From Mycobacterium conspicuum (lineage in GTDB: Bacteria > Actinomycetota > Actinomycetes > Mycobacteriales > Mycobacteriaceae), in contig NZ_AP022613.1 in the NCBI RefSeq assembly GCF_010730195.1, positions 5,394,001-5,458,000 on the forward strand: 64,000 nt of DNA. Direction: 5' to 3'. Below the pieces are notes generated by a model that ran no database searches, had not been told where the DNA came from, and saw only the letters and a program-made list of their open reading frames with translations. This document shows, piece after piece, positions 51,697-60,106 of this stretch. The translations under genes were made by a program, and so were the position numbers. Position 1 is the stretch's first letter. Each line of letters begins with the position of its first letter.

Positions 51697-52841
51697 TGGT
51701 GACCGGCACGGCAACACCTCCGCAGTCCGTGGCCGCGCCGCGCCGTTGGCGGGCCTGGCGGTGGCCGCTGGTCACACTGCTCGTGGTTGCGGCGATGGCG
51801 GCGCTCACCACCTATCTGACCGCACCCCGGCCCGGCCTCCCGATGGATCCCGAGTCCACCGAACCCGACGGCGCCCACGCGTTGGTGACATTGTTGCGCG
51901 ACAACGGCGTCGACGTCGTCGCGGCCGACCGTATCGCCGACGTCGAAAAGGCTGCGCGCCCCGACACGCTGACCTTGGTGGCCGAAACCGAATACCTGGC
52001 CGACACCACGCTGCTCGACCGCCTGGCGAGCGTTCCCGGCGACCTACTGCTGGTGGAGCCGACGGCACGAACCCGCGAGGCACTGGCGCCGGATTTGAGC
52101 AAAGCGACCACGAGCGCTCTCAGCAGCGACCCCAATTGCACTCTGCGCGAGGCCGTTCGAGCCGGCTCAGTTCGCTTCGGGCCGAGCGACACCTACGACG
52201 TCAAGGGCCGAGTGGCGACGCGGTGCTACGACGGGGCTCTGATTCGCTATCGTGACGGCGGCCGCACCGTCACCGTCGTCGGCAGTAGCGACTTCATGAC
52301 CAACGACGGCCTGCTGCATGCGGGCAATGCCGCGCTGGCGATGAACCTCGCGGGTGATCGGCCCCGCCTCATCTGGTACGCGCCGCACCACGCCGAGGGC
52401 GAGAACCCCACTCCGACATCGATTTACGATTTGATTCCGGAGAGCGTCACCTGGATCACCTGGCAGCTGGTGCTGGTTGTGGCGCTGGTGGCCTGGTGGA
52501 AGGGACGGCGGATCGGTCCGCTGGTGGCCGAGGAGTTGCCCGTCGTGGTACGGGCTTCGGAGACGGTCGAGGGCCGCGGCCGGCTCTACCGGTCCCGCCG
52601 GGCACGTGACCGCGCCGCCGACGCGCTGCGCGCCGCAACGCTGCGGCGGCTACTGCCCCGGCTGGGCCTGGGAACGGGCGCGCCGCCTCCCGTGGTGGTG
52701 ACGACTTTGGCTCAACGCAGCGGGGCGGACGCAAACTTCTTGTCCTATAACCTTTTTGGCCCGCCCCCGGCCACCGACAATGACCTACTCCAGCTGGCGC
52801 GCGTACTCGACGAAATCGAAAGGCAGGTCACCCGCTCGTGA
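51696..52841 (+). CDS. DUF4350 membrane protein (Rv3691)
   Basis: 381 residues from an ATG that overlaps the previous stop by one base; a GTG at 51693 is also possible. Two transmembrane helices (WPLVTLLVVAAMAALTTYLT near residue 30 and WQLVLVVALVAWWKG near 260) enclose a DUF4350 domain with a GATase-like fold (DGAHALVTLLRDNGVDVVAADRI, LLLVEPTART). A cytosolic helical tail follows. The role is unknown; the cluster as a whole resembles the Bacteroides BatA/MoxR systems for envelope stress. Confidence 0.83.
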   Translation: MVTGTATPPQSVAAPRRWRAWRWPLVTLLVVAAMAALTTYLTAPRPGLPMDPESTEPDGAHALVTLLRDNGVDVVAADRIADVEKAARPDTLTLVAETEYLADTTLLDRLASVPGDLLLVEPTARTREALAPDLSKATTSALSSDPNCTLREAVRAGSVRFGPSDTYDVKGRVATRCYDGALIRYRDGGRTVTVVGSSDFMTNDGLLHAGNAALAMNLAGDRPRLIWYAPHHAEGENPTPTSIYDLIPESVTWITWQLVLVVALVAWWKGRRIGPLVAEELPVVVRASETVEGRGRLYRSRRARDRAADALRAATLRRLLPRLGLGTGAPPPVVVTTLAQRSGADANFLSYNLFGPPPATDNDLLQLARVLDEIERQVTRS

Positions 52842-53827
52842 CACATTCAAGTGCTGCCCCTTCCAATCCTGCTGACCCACCAGCCGACTCGGCACGCGAA
52901 GCGCTACTGGCCTTGCGCACCGAGCTCGCCAAGGCCGTCGTCGGACAGGACGGCGTCGTCAGCGGCCTGGTGATCGCGCTGCTGTGCCGCGGCCATGTGC
53001 TGCTCGAAGGTGTTCCGGGAGTGGCGAAAACACTGTTGGTGCGGGCCATGGCCGCCGCCCTGCAACTGGAGTTCAAACGGGTGCAGTTCACTCCCGACCT
53101 GATGCCCGGCGACGTGACCGGCTCGCTGGTCTACGACGCCCGCACCGCGGCATTCGCGTTCCGCCCGGGTCCGGTTTTCACCAACCTGCTACTCGCCGAT
53201 GAGATTAACCGCACACCACCCAAGACACAGGCCGCGCTGCTCGAAGCGATGGAGGAGCGTCAGGTCAGTGTGGACGGCGAACCCAAGCCGCTGCCCGACC
53301 CGTTCATCGTCGCAGCCACCCAGAACCCGATCGAATACGAGGGCACCTACCAATTGCCCGAGGCGCAATTGGACCGGTTCCTGCTCAAGCTGAACGTGAC
53401 GCTGCCGTCACGCGACTCGGAGATCGCCATCCTGGCCCGGCACGCGCACGGTTTCGATCCGCGTGATCTGTCCGCGGTCAAGCCGGTGGCCGGGCCCGCC
53501 GAGTTGGCGGCCGGCCGCGACGCGGTGCGCAAGGTCCTCATCGCCGACGAGGTGCTCGGCTACATCGTCGACATCGTCGGAGCAACCCGCTCCTCGCCCG
53601 CGCTGCAGCTAGGGGTGTCGCCGCGTGGGGCCACCGCACTGCTGGGCACCGCGCGCTCCTGGGCGTGGCTCTCCGGACGCAACTACGTCACCCCCGACGA
53701 CGTCAAGGCGATGGCCCGCCCGACGCTGCGCCACCGGATCATGCTGCGCCCGGAGGCCGAGCTCGAGGGCGCCACTCCCGACGGCGTCCTCGAGGGAATT
53801 CTGGCGTCGGCTCCGGTGCCCCGCTAG
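52838..53827 (+). CDS. moxR2: MoxR-type AAA+ ATPase
   Basis: 329 residues from a GTG with 4-bp overlap. Walker A LLEGVPGVAKTLL, Walker B LLLADEINRTPPKTQAALLEAM (adjoining blocks), sensor 1 VAATQNPIEYEGTYQLPEAQ, arginine finger LDRFLLKL, sensor 2 GVSPRGATALL. MoxR ATPases act as chaperones with von Willebrand/DUF58 partners, here the next gene. It corresponds to Mtb Rv3692. Confidence 0.93.
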   Translation: MTHSSAAPSNPADPPADSAREALLALRTELAKAVVGQDGVVSGLVIALLCRGHVLLEGVPGVAKTLLVRAMAAALQLEFKRVQFTPDLMPGDVTGSLVYDARTAAFAFRPGPVFTNLLLADEINRTPPKTQAALLEAMEERQVSVDGEPKPLPDPFIVAATQNPIEYEGTYQLPEAQLDRFLLKLNVTLPSRDSEIAILARHAHGFDPRDLSAVKPVAGPAELAAGRDAVRKVLIADEVLGYIVDIVGATRSSPALQLGVSPRGATALLGTARSWAWLSGRNYVTPDDVKAMARPTLRHRIMLRPEAELEGATPDGVLEGILASAPVPR

Positions 53828-55149
53828 TGATCCTGACTGGACGCACCGGCTTGGTGGCGTTGCTTTGCGTCGTGCCGATCGCGTTAGCGCCTTGGCCGGA
53901 ACGGTCTTTCGTCGTTCTGCTGGGTGCGCTGGCGCTTTTGGTGGCCATCGACATCGGGCTGGCGGCCAGTCCCCGCAGGCTGCGCTACACCCGGTCGCCG
54001 GACACCTCGGTCCGGCTCGGCCAACAGGTGGACGCCGGACTGCTTGTCCACAACGACGGCCGGCGCCGATTCCGCGGCCAGATCCGCGACGCCTGGCCAC
54101 CGAGCGCGCGTGCCCAGCCGCGCACCCACACCGTGGGTATCGCGGCCGGGCAACACCAGCACGTCGGCACGGTGCTGCGGCCGGTCCGCCGCGGTGATCA
54201 GCGCGCGGCCGCGGTCACCGCCCGATCGATCGGGCCGCTGGGGCTGGCCGGGCGCCAGCGTTCGCAGTCGGTGCCCGGTCAGGTCAGGGTGCTGCCGCCG
54301 TTTCTGTCGCGCAAGCACCTGCCGTCGCGGCTGGCGAAGTTGCGTGAGATCGACGGGCTGTTGCCGACGCTGATCCGCGGGCAGGGCACCGAATTCGATT
54401 CGCTGCGTGAGTATGTCGTCGGCGACGACGTCCGCTCCATCGACTGGCGCGCCACCGCCCGCCGCGCCGACGTCATGGTCCGCACCTGGCGCCCGGAACG
54501 CGACCGGCGGGTCGTCATCGTGCTGGACACCGGCCGGATGGCGGCCGGTCGCGTCGGCGTGGACCCGGTAGCCGCCGATCCCGCGGGGTGGCCGCGGCTG
54601 GACTGGTCGATGGACGCCGCCCTGCTGCTGGCCGCGCTCGCGTCGCGGGCCGGCGACCATGTCGATTTCCTCGCCCACGACCGGATCAGCCGGGCCGGGG
54701 TGTTCGGCGCATCGCGCACCGAGCTGCTGGCTCAGCTGGTCGGCGCGATGGCCCCGCTGCAACCGACCCTGGTCGAATCCGACTGGCGCGCAATGGTTGC
54801 CACCATCCTGCGACGCACCCGACGACGCTCACTGGTGGTGCTGCTGACCGACCTCAACGCGACCGCTCTCGACGAGGGCCTGTTGCCGGTGCTGCCGCGG
54901 CTGTCAACCAAACATCACGTGATGATCGCGGCGGTCGCCGACCCGCGCGTGGACCAATTGGCCGCCGCGCGTTCCGATCCCGCCGCGGTGTACGACGCGG
55001 CCGCCGCCGAACGAGCCCGCAACGATCGACACGCAATCGCATCGCGCCTGCGGCGCAGCGGGGTCGACGTGGTCGACGCGGCCCCCGCCGAACTCGCGCC
55101 CGCGCTCGCCGACCACTACCTGGCGATGAAAGCGACCGGGCGGCTTTAG
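53827..55149 (+). CDS. DUF58/VWA-like protein, MoxR partner (Rv3693)
   Basis: 440 residues from a GTG sharing one base with the moxR2 stop, identical in length to Mtb Rv3693; frames starting earlier are shadows. Two N-terminal transmembrane helices (VALLCVVPIALAPWP, FVVLLGALALLVAIDIGLA). A DUF58 signature GTEFDSLREYVVGDDVRSIDWRATARRADVMVR (blocks) followed by a VWA-like fold (VVIVLDTGRMAAGR, SLVVLLTDLNATALDEG) whose first metal motif is DTGRM instead of DxSxS. Confidence 0.88.
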   Translation: MILTGRTGLVALLCVVPIALAPWPERSFVVLLGALALLVAIDIGLAASPRRLRYTRSPDTSVRLGQQVDAGLLVHNDGRRRFRGQIRDAWPPSARAQPRTHTVGIAAGQHQHVGTVLRPVRRGDQRAAAVTARSIGPLGLAGRQRSQSVPGQVRVLPPFLSRKHLPSRLAKLREIDGLLPTLIRGQGTEFDSLREYVVGDDVRSIDWRATARRADVMVRTWRPERDRRVVIVLDTGRMAAGRVGVDPVAADPAGWPRLDWSMDAALLLAALASRAGDHVDFLAHDRISRAGVFGASRTELLAQLVGAMAPLQPTLVESDWRAMVATILRRTRRRSLVVLLTDLNATALDEGLLPVLPRLSTKHHVMIAAVADPRVDQLAAARSDPAAVYDAAAAERARNDRHAIASRLRRSGVDVVDAAPAELAPALADHYLAMKATGRL

Positions 55150-55163
55150 CTTTCGCGCCGCGC

Positions 55164-56165
55164 TCAGCGGGTCGGCACGACGTCCGGCGCGTCGTCGATG
55201 TCGCCGGTCTCGCCGGCTTTGACCGCGCGGCGACCGAAGTACGCGACGTAGGACAGGAACGCCAGCTCGGCGACGATGCCGATCCCGACCCGAACCGCTG
55301 TGGGCAACGGTGACGGCGTCACCAGCGCTTCGATCAGACCGGAGACCAGCAGCACGGCCGCCAGCCCCACCGCAACCGACACCACGCCGCGGCCGTGCTC
55401 GGCGAGCACCTGTCCGCGCGGACGATCACCGGGCGAAATCACCGACCAGCCGAGCCGCATCCCCGTCGCCGCGGCGAGGAACACTGCCGTCAGCTCCAAC
55501 AGCCCGTGCGGGGCGAGCAGTCCCAGCAGAATGTTGCCCTTGCCGGCGTGAAACATCAGGCCGGCGATCAATCCCACGTTGGCGGCGTTTTGGAACAGCA
55601 CGAAGGGGATCGGCAGCCCCAGCACGACCGAGAACGCGATGCATTTGGCGGCCACCCAGGAGTTGTTCACCCACACCTGCAGGGCGAACGCCAACGCGGG
55701 GTGCTCGCTGTAGTACGCCGAGACGTCATGGTTGACCAACTCGTCGATATCGTTTGGTGTTCCGATCGCGGACTGCACCTCCGGATTGCCGGCCACCCAG
55801 AACGCGATCACCCCCACAACGGCGAAGAACACCACCGCCGTCGCCAGCCACCACCGCCAGGCGCGGTAGGCAACCACCGGGAAGGACACCGTCCAAAAGC
55901 GGGTGAACGCACTGCTCAGCGGGGCATGCGCGCCGGTCACCGCGGCACGAGCGCGGGCGATCAGGCTCGAAAGCCGGCCGATGAGCAGCGAGTCCGATCC
56001 GATCGTGCTGGCCGACCGCAGCATCGACAGATGCGTGGACACCCGCTGATAGAGCTCGACCAGTTCGTCGACCTCGGCACCGGTCAGCGACCGGCGTCGC
56101 TTGATGAGCTGCTCAAGGCGATCCCAGGTGCCCCGATGAATCAGCACGAACGCGTCGACATCCAC
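55164..56165 (-). CDS. SpoIIM-family membrane protein (Rv3694c)
   Basis: 333 residues from a GTG (MDVDAFVLIHRGTWDRLEQL). A helical cytosolic N-terminus (LIKRRRSLTGAEVDELVELYQRVSTHLS, in blocks) and a set of about five or six membrane helices with HPALAFALQVWVNNSWVAAK, LLGLLAPHGLLELTAVFLAAATGM, as in SpoIIM/DUF95 proteins (Stage II sporulation M). In non-sporulating actinobacteria the role is unknown. It is convergent with the DUF58 gene and divergent from the RDD gene. Confidence 0.88.
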   Translation of the reverse strand: MDVDAFVLIHRGTWDRLEQLIKRRRSLTGAEVDELVELYQRVSTHLSMLRSASTIGSDSLLIGRLSSLIARARAAVTGAHAPLSSAFTRFWTVSFPVVAYRAWRWWLATAVVFFAVVGVIAFWVAGNPEVQSAIGTPNDIDELVNHDVSAYYSEHPALAFALQVWVNNSWVAAKCIAFSVVLGLPIPFVLFQNAANVGLIAGLMFHAGKGNILLGLLAPHGLLELTAVFLAAATGMRLGWSVISPGDRPRGQVLAEHGRGVVSVAVGLAAVLLVSGLIEALVTPSPLPTAVRVGIGIVAELAFLSYVAYFGRRAVKAGETGDIDDAPDVVPTR

Positions 56166-56182
56166 CCTGGCAGCGTAGCGAC

Positions 56183-56402
56183 GATCGCGAGCTCGGCGGT
56201 GCCGAGTGCAGCGGGTCGGCGCGCAAGGTGACGAGCCGATCGCGAGCTCGGCGGTGCCGAGTGCAGCGGGTCGGCGCGCAAGGTGACGAGCCGATCGCGA
56301 GCTCGGCGGTGCCGAGTGCAGCGGGTCGGCGCGCAAGGTGACGAGCCGATCGCGAGCTCGGCGGTGCCGAGTGCAGCGGGTCGGCGCGCAAGGTGGCGGG
56401 CC
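56183..56402. repeat. Four 55-bp tandem repeats (family copy C)
   Basis: Four units start at 56183, 56238, 56293 and 56348; the first three are identical and the last diverges at the end. Each contains GATCGCGAGCTCGGCGGTGC followed by CGAGTGCAGCGGGTC; its reverse complement resembles the core of copies A and B at 29 of 35 positions by eye. The array fills the divergent spacer between the SpoIIM-like and RDD genes, close to both starts. Confidence 0.9.
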
Positions 56403-56425
56403 ACGAACCTGTACCGTTCGGTGGT

Positions 56426-57325
56426 ATGCCCGAGGTGGTGACCGGTGACGCCGTCGTACTCGATGTGCAGATTGCCCAGTTGCCGGTGCGGGCGGTAAGC
56501 GCGCTGATCGACATCATGGTGATAATCGCCGGCTACGTGGTCGGGTTGTTTTTGTGGGCGGCCACCCTGACCCAATTCGACGAGGCATTGACCACGGCGA
56601 TCCTCATCATCTTCACCATGCTGGTGATGGTCGGATACCCGCTGGTGTTCGAGACCGCCACGCGGGGAAGGTCTTTGGGCAAGCTGGCGATGGGCCTGCG
56701 GGTGGTGTCCGACGACGGCGGCCCGGAACGCTTCCGGCAGGCGCTGTTTCGCGCGCTGGCGTCCGTGGTGGAGATCTGGACACTCGCCGGAAGTCCCGCC
56801 GTGATATGCAGCATCCTGTCGCCGAAGGCCAAACGGATCGGCGACATCTTCGCCGGCACCGTGGTGATCAGCGAACGCGGCCCGCGGCTGGCGTCACCGC
56901 CGATGATGCCGCCGTCGTTGGCCTGGTGGGCGTCGTCGCTGCAACTGTCGGGGCTGGACGCCGGTCAGGCCGAGGTTGCGCGCCAGTTTCTTTCTCGCGC
57001 AGCACAACTCGATCCGCGGCTGCGCCAGCAGATGTCGTACCGAATCGCCGGTGACGTGGTGTCGCGGATCGCCCCGCCGCCCCCGCCCGGCGCACCGCCG
57101 GAGCTGGTGCTCGCCGCCGTGCTCGCCGAAAGACACCGCCGCGAGCTGGCGCGGCTGCAGGCCGTGTTCCCCGGTCCCCCCGGCCCGTGGCCGCCGACCG
57201 GGCCCGCGCCGTGGCCGGGTGCGGCGCCGCCGCAATCGGCGCCGCCGCCGGCGCCTCCCCAGACTGTGCCACGGCCCGAGCAGGGCCCGACGTCATCGAC
57301 CGGTGGTTTCGCGGCGCCGGAGTGA
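56426..57325 (+). CDS. RDD-family membrane protein (Rv3695)
   Basis: 299 residues from an ATG (MPEVVTGDAVVLDVQIAQ), matching the Mtb start. RDD domain with two helices (LPVRAVSALIDIMVIIAGYV; AILIIFTMLVMVGYPLVFET) and FRQALFRALASVVEIW. The middle part is cytosolic (VARQFLSRAAQLDPRLRQQM), and the C-terminus is a Pro-rich tail of about 70 residues. The sequence after the SpoIIM-like gene suggests joint function in the envelope cluster. Confidence 0.87.
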   Translation: MPEVVTGDAVVLDVQIAQLPVRAVSALIDIMVIIAGYVVGLFLWAATLTQFDEALTTAILIIFTMLVMVGYPLVFETATRGRSLGKLAMGLRVVSDDGGPERFRQALFRALASVVEIWTLAGSPAVICSILSPKAKRIGDIFAGTVVISERGPRLASPPMMPPSLAWWASSLQLSGLDAGQAEVARQFLSRAAQLDPRLRQQMSYRIAGDVVSRIAPPPPPGAPPELVLAAVLAERHRRELARLQAVFPGPPGPWPPTGPAPWPGAAPPQSAPPPAPPQTVPRPEQGPTSSTGGFAAPE

Positions 57326-57489
57326 CGTCGTCTTCGCCAGTTAATTTCCGCCGGGTTAGCCACGCTCGGGCATCAGCGCGGCGCTCACTGTGCCCGCAAC
57401 ATCGAGCGCCATCGCGGCCACTAGCCGCCTGAACTGGGGATTCACCAGCTAGCATCGCGCTTCTTCGGCCGATTTGCATATCCGCCGAA
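57326..57489. other. Intergenic region before the iron-box promoter
   Basis: No gene seen. A TTGCAT at 57474-57479 could be a -35 element for the promoter that overlaps the boxes at 57490-57528, but no -10 at ideal spacing is clear (TACTGT at 57501-57506 is 21 bp away). Confidence 0.4.
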
Positions 57490-57528
57490 TTAGGTTAGCC
57501 TACTGTAACCAAGGTCAGGCTCACCTAA
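57490..57528. promoter_or_regulatory. Two tandem IdeR-like iron boxes
   Basis: Compared with the IdeR consensus TTAGGTTAGGCTAACCTAA, 57490-57508 (TTAGGTTAGCCTACTGTAA) and 57510-57528 (CAAGGTCAGGCTCACCTAA) each match at 15 of 19 positions. Centres are 20 bp apart, so two IdeR dimer pairs could bind together. The match in both half-sites (TTAGGTTAG in one, GGCT-ACCTAA in the other) makes iron-dependent repression of the operon at 57614 likely. Confidence 0.75.
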
Positions 57529-57548
57529 CCCCTCGAAGGAGCCGATCC

Positions 57549-57617
57549 GTGGCGGACGTCGCAATTCGTCTCCCCGCATCGCCAGTAGTCGTCCGGCGCC
57601 AGGCCGGCCGGCCATGA
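57549..57617 (+). CDS. 22-codon leader ORF coupled to the PPE gene
   Basis: A perfect SD (GAAGGAG, 57535-57541) stands 7 nt before GTG 57549. The frame encodes 22 residues (MADVAIRLPASPVVVRRQAG, then RP) and its TGA overlaps the ATG of the PPE gene (ATGA). The PPE start itself has only GGCCGGCC before it and no SD. The leader could be a small protein or a device to load ribosomes by termination-reinitiation. No motif is recognised. Confidence 0.55.
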   Translation: MADVAIRLPASPVVVRRQAGRP

Positions 57618-59044
57618 TTGCGCCGCTGTGGTTTGCCTCGCCCCCGGAGGTGCATTCGACGCTGCTAACCGCCGGCGCCGGCGCTGGTCCGCTGCTTGCC
57701 GCGGCGGAGGCATGGCGGGGCCTGGCCGCCGAATATGCCGAAACTGCGGCCGAACTCGACGCGCTGCTGGCCGCCGTTCAGGCAGCCGCGTGGCAGGGGT
57801 CGAGCGCGCAGCGCTTCGTCGCGGCCCATCAGCCCTACCTTTACTGGCTCGGCGAAGCCAGCAAGGTGGCCGCCACGGCCGCGACCGGACACGAAACCGT
57901 CGCGGCCGGCTACGCTGCCGCACTCGCCAGCATGCCGACGCCCGGCGAGTTGGTCGCCAACCATGTGCTGCACGGCGTCTTGGTGGCCACCAATTTCTTC
58001 GGCATCAACACCATCCCCATCGCGCTCAACGAAGGCGACTACCTGCGCATGTGGATCCAGGCGGCGACCACCATGGCTGCGTATCACGCCGTAGCGGGGG
58101 AAAGCATCGCCTCCATCTCAGCGACCTCGCCCGCGCCGCGGATCGTCACCGCCGAAGCCAGCCCGGTCGAAGACTCCGTCTCTGGGGACCCGACCGAGCT
58201 GATCATCGAGGCGCTGCAAAATATCCTCACCCGCATCGGCGATCTGGCGGCGCAGTACCTCCCGGGCCCGGTCGGCAGCGCTGTCAGCCAAATGCTGGAC
58301 TCGGTGGTCGCTTTCATGTCCACCCAGCTGTTCTTGATTCCCTTTTATTCGATAGTCGACCCTGCCATCTACTTCGGCCCGTTCATGCCGTTGCTGCTTC
58401 CGTTCCTGGCCCCGATCGGGCTCGTCGGATTGGTCGGCCTTGCCGAGGCTGTAACCCCCGAAGACTTGCCTCCGGCGGTTCAGGGGGCGACTTCGCAGCC
58501 CGGCAACCCGATCATGGCGGCGCCTGGGCAGCCCACGCTCGCGGGCACCGGCACCACCGCCGCAGCCCCGTCTGCCGGCGCACCGGCCACGTCCGTGCCG
58601 GCGTCGGCACCGCCGGCCAGCGGAAGTGTCGCCCAACTGTTCTACGCGATCGGTGGCGGCCCCGACGGCGAGGGTTTCTCTCCGACGTCGGGCACCACGC
58701 GTCGCGCCGCCGTGGCCGCCGGCGCCGTTGCCCCGTCCGCCAAGATGCCGGCGGACAGCCGCCAACTGCGCGCCAAACGGAAGGCAGGGCTGCGCCAGCG
58801 CGTCCATAAGTATCAGTTCGCCTACCTCGGTGCCGACATACCTTCGCTTGTGCCCGACGACCCGACGCCGGCCGAAGGCATCTTCGCCTCCGTTTCCGGA
58901 GCGGGTCCGCTCGGGTTTGCCGGGACGAGCCCCAAACCCGTTGCTGCGGAGGCGAAAGGACTCACGCGCCTCGGCGGTTCCGAACTCGACGACGCCCCGC
59001 GCGAGCCGATGCTGCCCCACACCTGGGACGGCGATAGCGCATGA
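57614..59044 (+). CDS. PPE protein similar to iron-regulated PPE37
   Basis: 476 residues. The PPE domain begins MIAPLWFASPPEVHSTLL and continues through the WQGSSAQRF helix turn (WxG-like) to about residue 180, including HGVLVATNFFGINTIPIALN, which agrees with my memory of Mtb PPE37 (Rv2123), an IdeR-controlled PPE needed for heme use. After residue ~200: QYLPGPVGSAVSQMLDSVVA, hydrophobic VDPAIYFGPFMPLLLPFLAP, then a Pro/Ala linker and a basic C-terminus (RAKRKAGLRQRVHKYQF) ending HTWDGDSA. Exported by a type VII system, probably with a PE partner from elsewhere. Confidence 0.85.
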   Translation: MIAPLWFASPPEVHSTLLTAGAGAGPLLAAAEAWRGLAAEYAETAAELDALLAAVQAAAWQGSSAQRFVAAHQPYLYWLGEASKVAATAATGHETVAAGYAAALASMPTPGELVANHVLHGVLVATNFFGINTIPIALNEGDYLRMWIQAATTMAAYHAVAGESIASISATSPAPRIVTAEASPVEDSVSGDPTELIIEALQNILTRIGDLAAQYLPGPVGSAVSQMLDSVVAFMSTQLFLIPFYSIVDPAIYFGPFMPLLLPFLAPIGLVGLVGLAEAVTPEDLPPAVQGATSQPGNPIMAAPGQPTLAGTGTTAAAPSAGAPATSVPASAPPASGSVAQLFYAIGGGPDGEGFSPTSGTTRRAAVAAGAVAPSAKMPADSRQLRAKRKAGLRQRVHKYQFAYLGADIPSLVPDDPTPAEGIFASVSGAGPLGFAGTSPKPVAAEAKGLTRLGGSELDDAPREPMLPHTWDGDSA

Positions 59045-59412
59045 AAGCTGTTGTGGTCGGCGGGGGAATCGCCGGACTCGCGGTCGCGAGCGGGCTGCAG
59101 CGAGTGGGCTGGGCGACGCTGGTGTTGGAGCGCTCTGCCGATCCGCGACCGCCGAGAGCTGGATTGTCCATAATCGGCAATGGCTTTCGAGCCCTCGACG
59201 CCCTGGGACTCGGGTCGTCCGTCCGCATGATATGCGCCGACACCCCGCCATACCAGAGGTCGGGGATACGTCGCGCGCCCAACGGACGGTGGCTGGTGCG
59301 GCTCGCGGCGGCCGTCGACCGCACCGAGTTTCCGTTGCCCGACCGAATCTTCAACCGTCGCACAACACGCATACAGCAGTGGGAGCTGCCCGTGGAGCAA
59401 TTGGCATGTTGA
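59041..59412 (+). pseudogene. Truncated FAD-dependent oxidoreductase, N-terminus only
   Basis: 123 residues beginning with the FAD-binding Rossmann motif VVVGGGIAGLAVASGLQRVG and LVLERSADPRPPRAGLSIIG, typical of aromatic hydroxylase-type flavoproteins of 350-400 residues. From about residue 85 the sequence loses family character (DRTEFPLPDRIFNRRTTRI) and stops, and the ABC gene begins 6 bp before the stop. All domains for substrate binding and the GD motif are missing. The ATGA junction with the PPE gene shows it was once part of the operon. Confidence 0.75.
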
Positions 59413-60089
59413 TCGAGATCACGTCCGTGAGCCGGACCTATCAGCGCGGCGAGGAACTCGTCAAGGCGGTGGACGACGTGACGCTGACCCTTGGCAGCGA
59501 GAACCTCGTTGCCATTACGGGAGCGTCCGGCTCGGGTAAAAGCACCTTGCTGCACCTCATCGGCGGCATCGACCGGCCGGATGCGGGTTCGATCAAGGTC
59601 GACGGCGAGGAGCTGTCGGACAAAAGCGACGACCAGCAGTCGGAATACCGCCGACGCAAGGTTTCCTTCATCTTCCAATTCTTCAACCTGCTACCCACTT
59701 TGACCGCCTGGGAGAACGTCGCCATGCCCAGGGTTCTGGACGGATCGTCGATGAAGGTCGCGCGCAACGACGCGTGCGAACTGCTGGAGCTGGTCGGGCT
59801 GGGCAACCGGATCAACCACAAACCCTCCGAATTGTCCGGGGGCCAGATGCAGCGCGTGGCCATCGCGCGTTCGTTGATCATGAAACCCGGCGTCGTGCTG
59901 GCCGACGAGCCGACCGGAAACCTGGATTCCGAATCGGGCAGCAGCGTGCTTGAACTGCTCCGCAAGATCGCCGACACCGGCGAATCATCGGTGATCATGG
60001 TGACGCACGATCCGGCCATCGCCGCCGAGGCGGATCGGGAAATAGTCATGCGGGACGGCAAGGTCGTCGAAAGCCGGTCGCGGGCTTAA
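59406..60089 (+). CDS. MacB/LolD-type ABC transporter ATPase
   Basis: 227 residues from an ATG (MLIEITSVSRTYQRGEELV). Walker A TGASGSGKSTLLHLIGG, Q loop FIFQFFNLLPTLTAWENV, signature LSGGQMQRVAIARSL, Walker B VVLADEPTGNLDSESG and H-loop VTHDPAIAAEADR. The length and Gln-rich motifs identify the MacB/LolD subclass that drives FtsX-like permeases outward, which is the next gene. The frame from 58626 upstream is a shadow. Confidence 0.93.
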   Translation: MLIEITSVSRTYQRGEELVKAVDDVTLTLGSENLVAITGASGSGKSTLLHLIGGIDRPDAGSIKVDGEELSDKSDDQQSEYRRRKVSFIFQFFNLLPTLTAWENVAMPRVLDGSSMKVARNDACELLELVGLGNRINHKPSELSGGQMQRVAIARSLIMKPGVVLADEPTGNLDSESGSSVLELLRKIADTGESSVIMVTHDPAIAAEADREIVMRDGKVVESRSRA

Positions 60090-60106
60090 GGAATCGTGGC
60101 TTAGAG

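Noticed and set aside
53625..54197. Open frames of 150-290 residues overlapping moxR2 and the DUF58 gene, including the minus strand 53884-54762
   Set aside because: High-GC third-position shadows; Arg/Pro-rich without domains.
56183..56402. CRISPR array
   Set aside because: Units are directly adjacent with no unique spacers, and no cas gene is near.
58626..59405. Fusion of the ABC ATPase to an upstream domain
   Set aside because: The upstream part is an out-of-frame reading of the PPE and flavoprotein genes; ATG 59406 gives a complete MacB-type ATPase.
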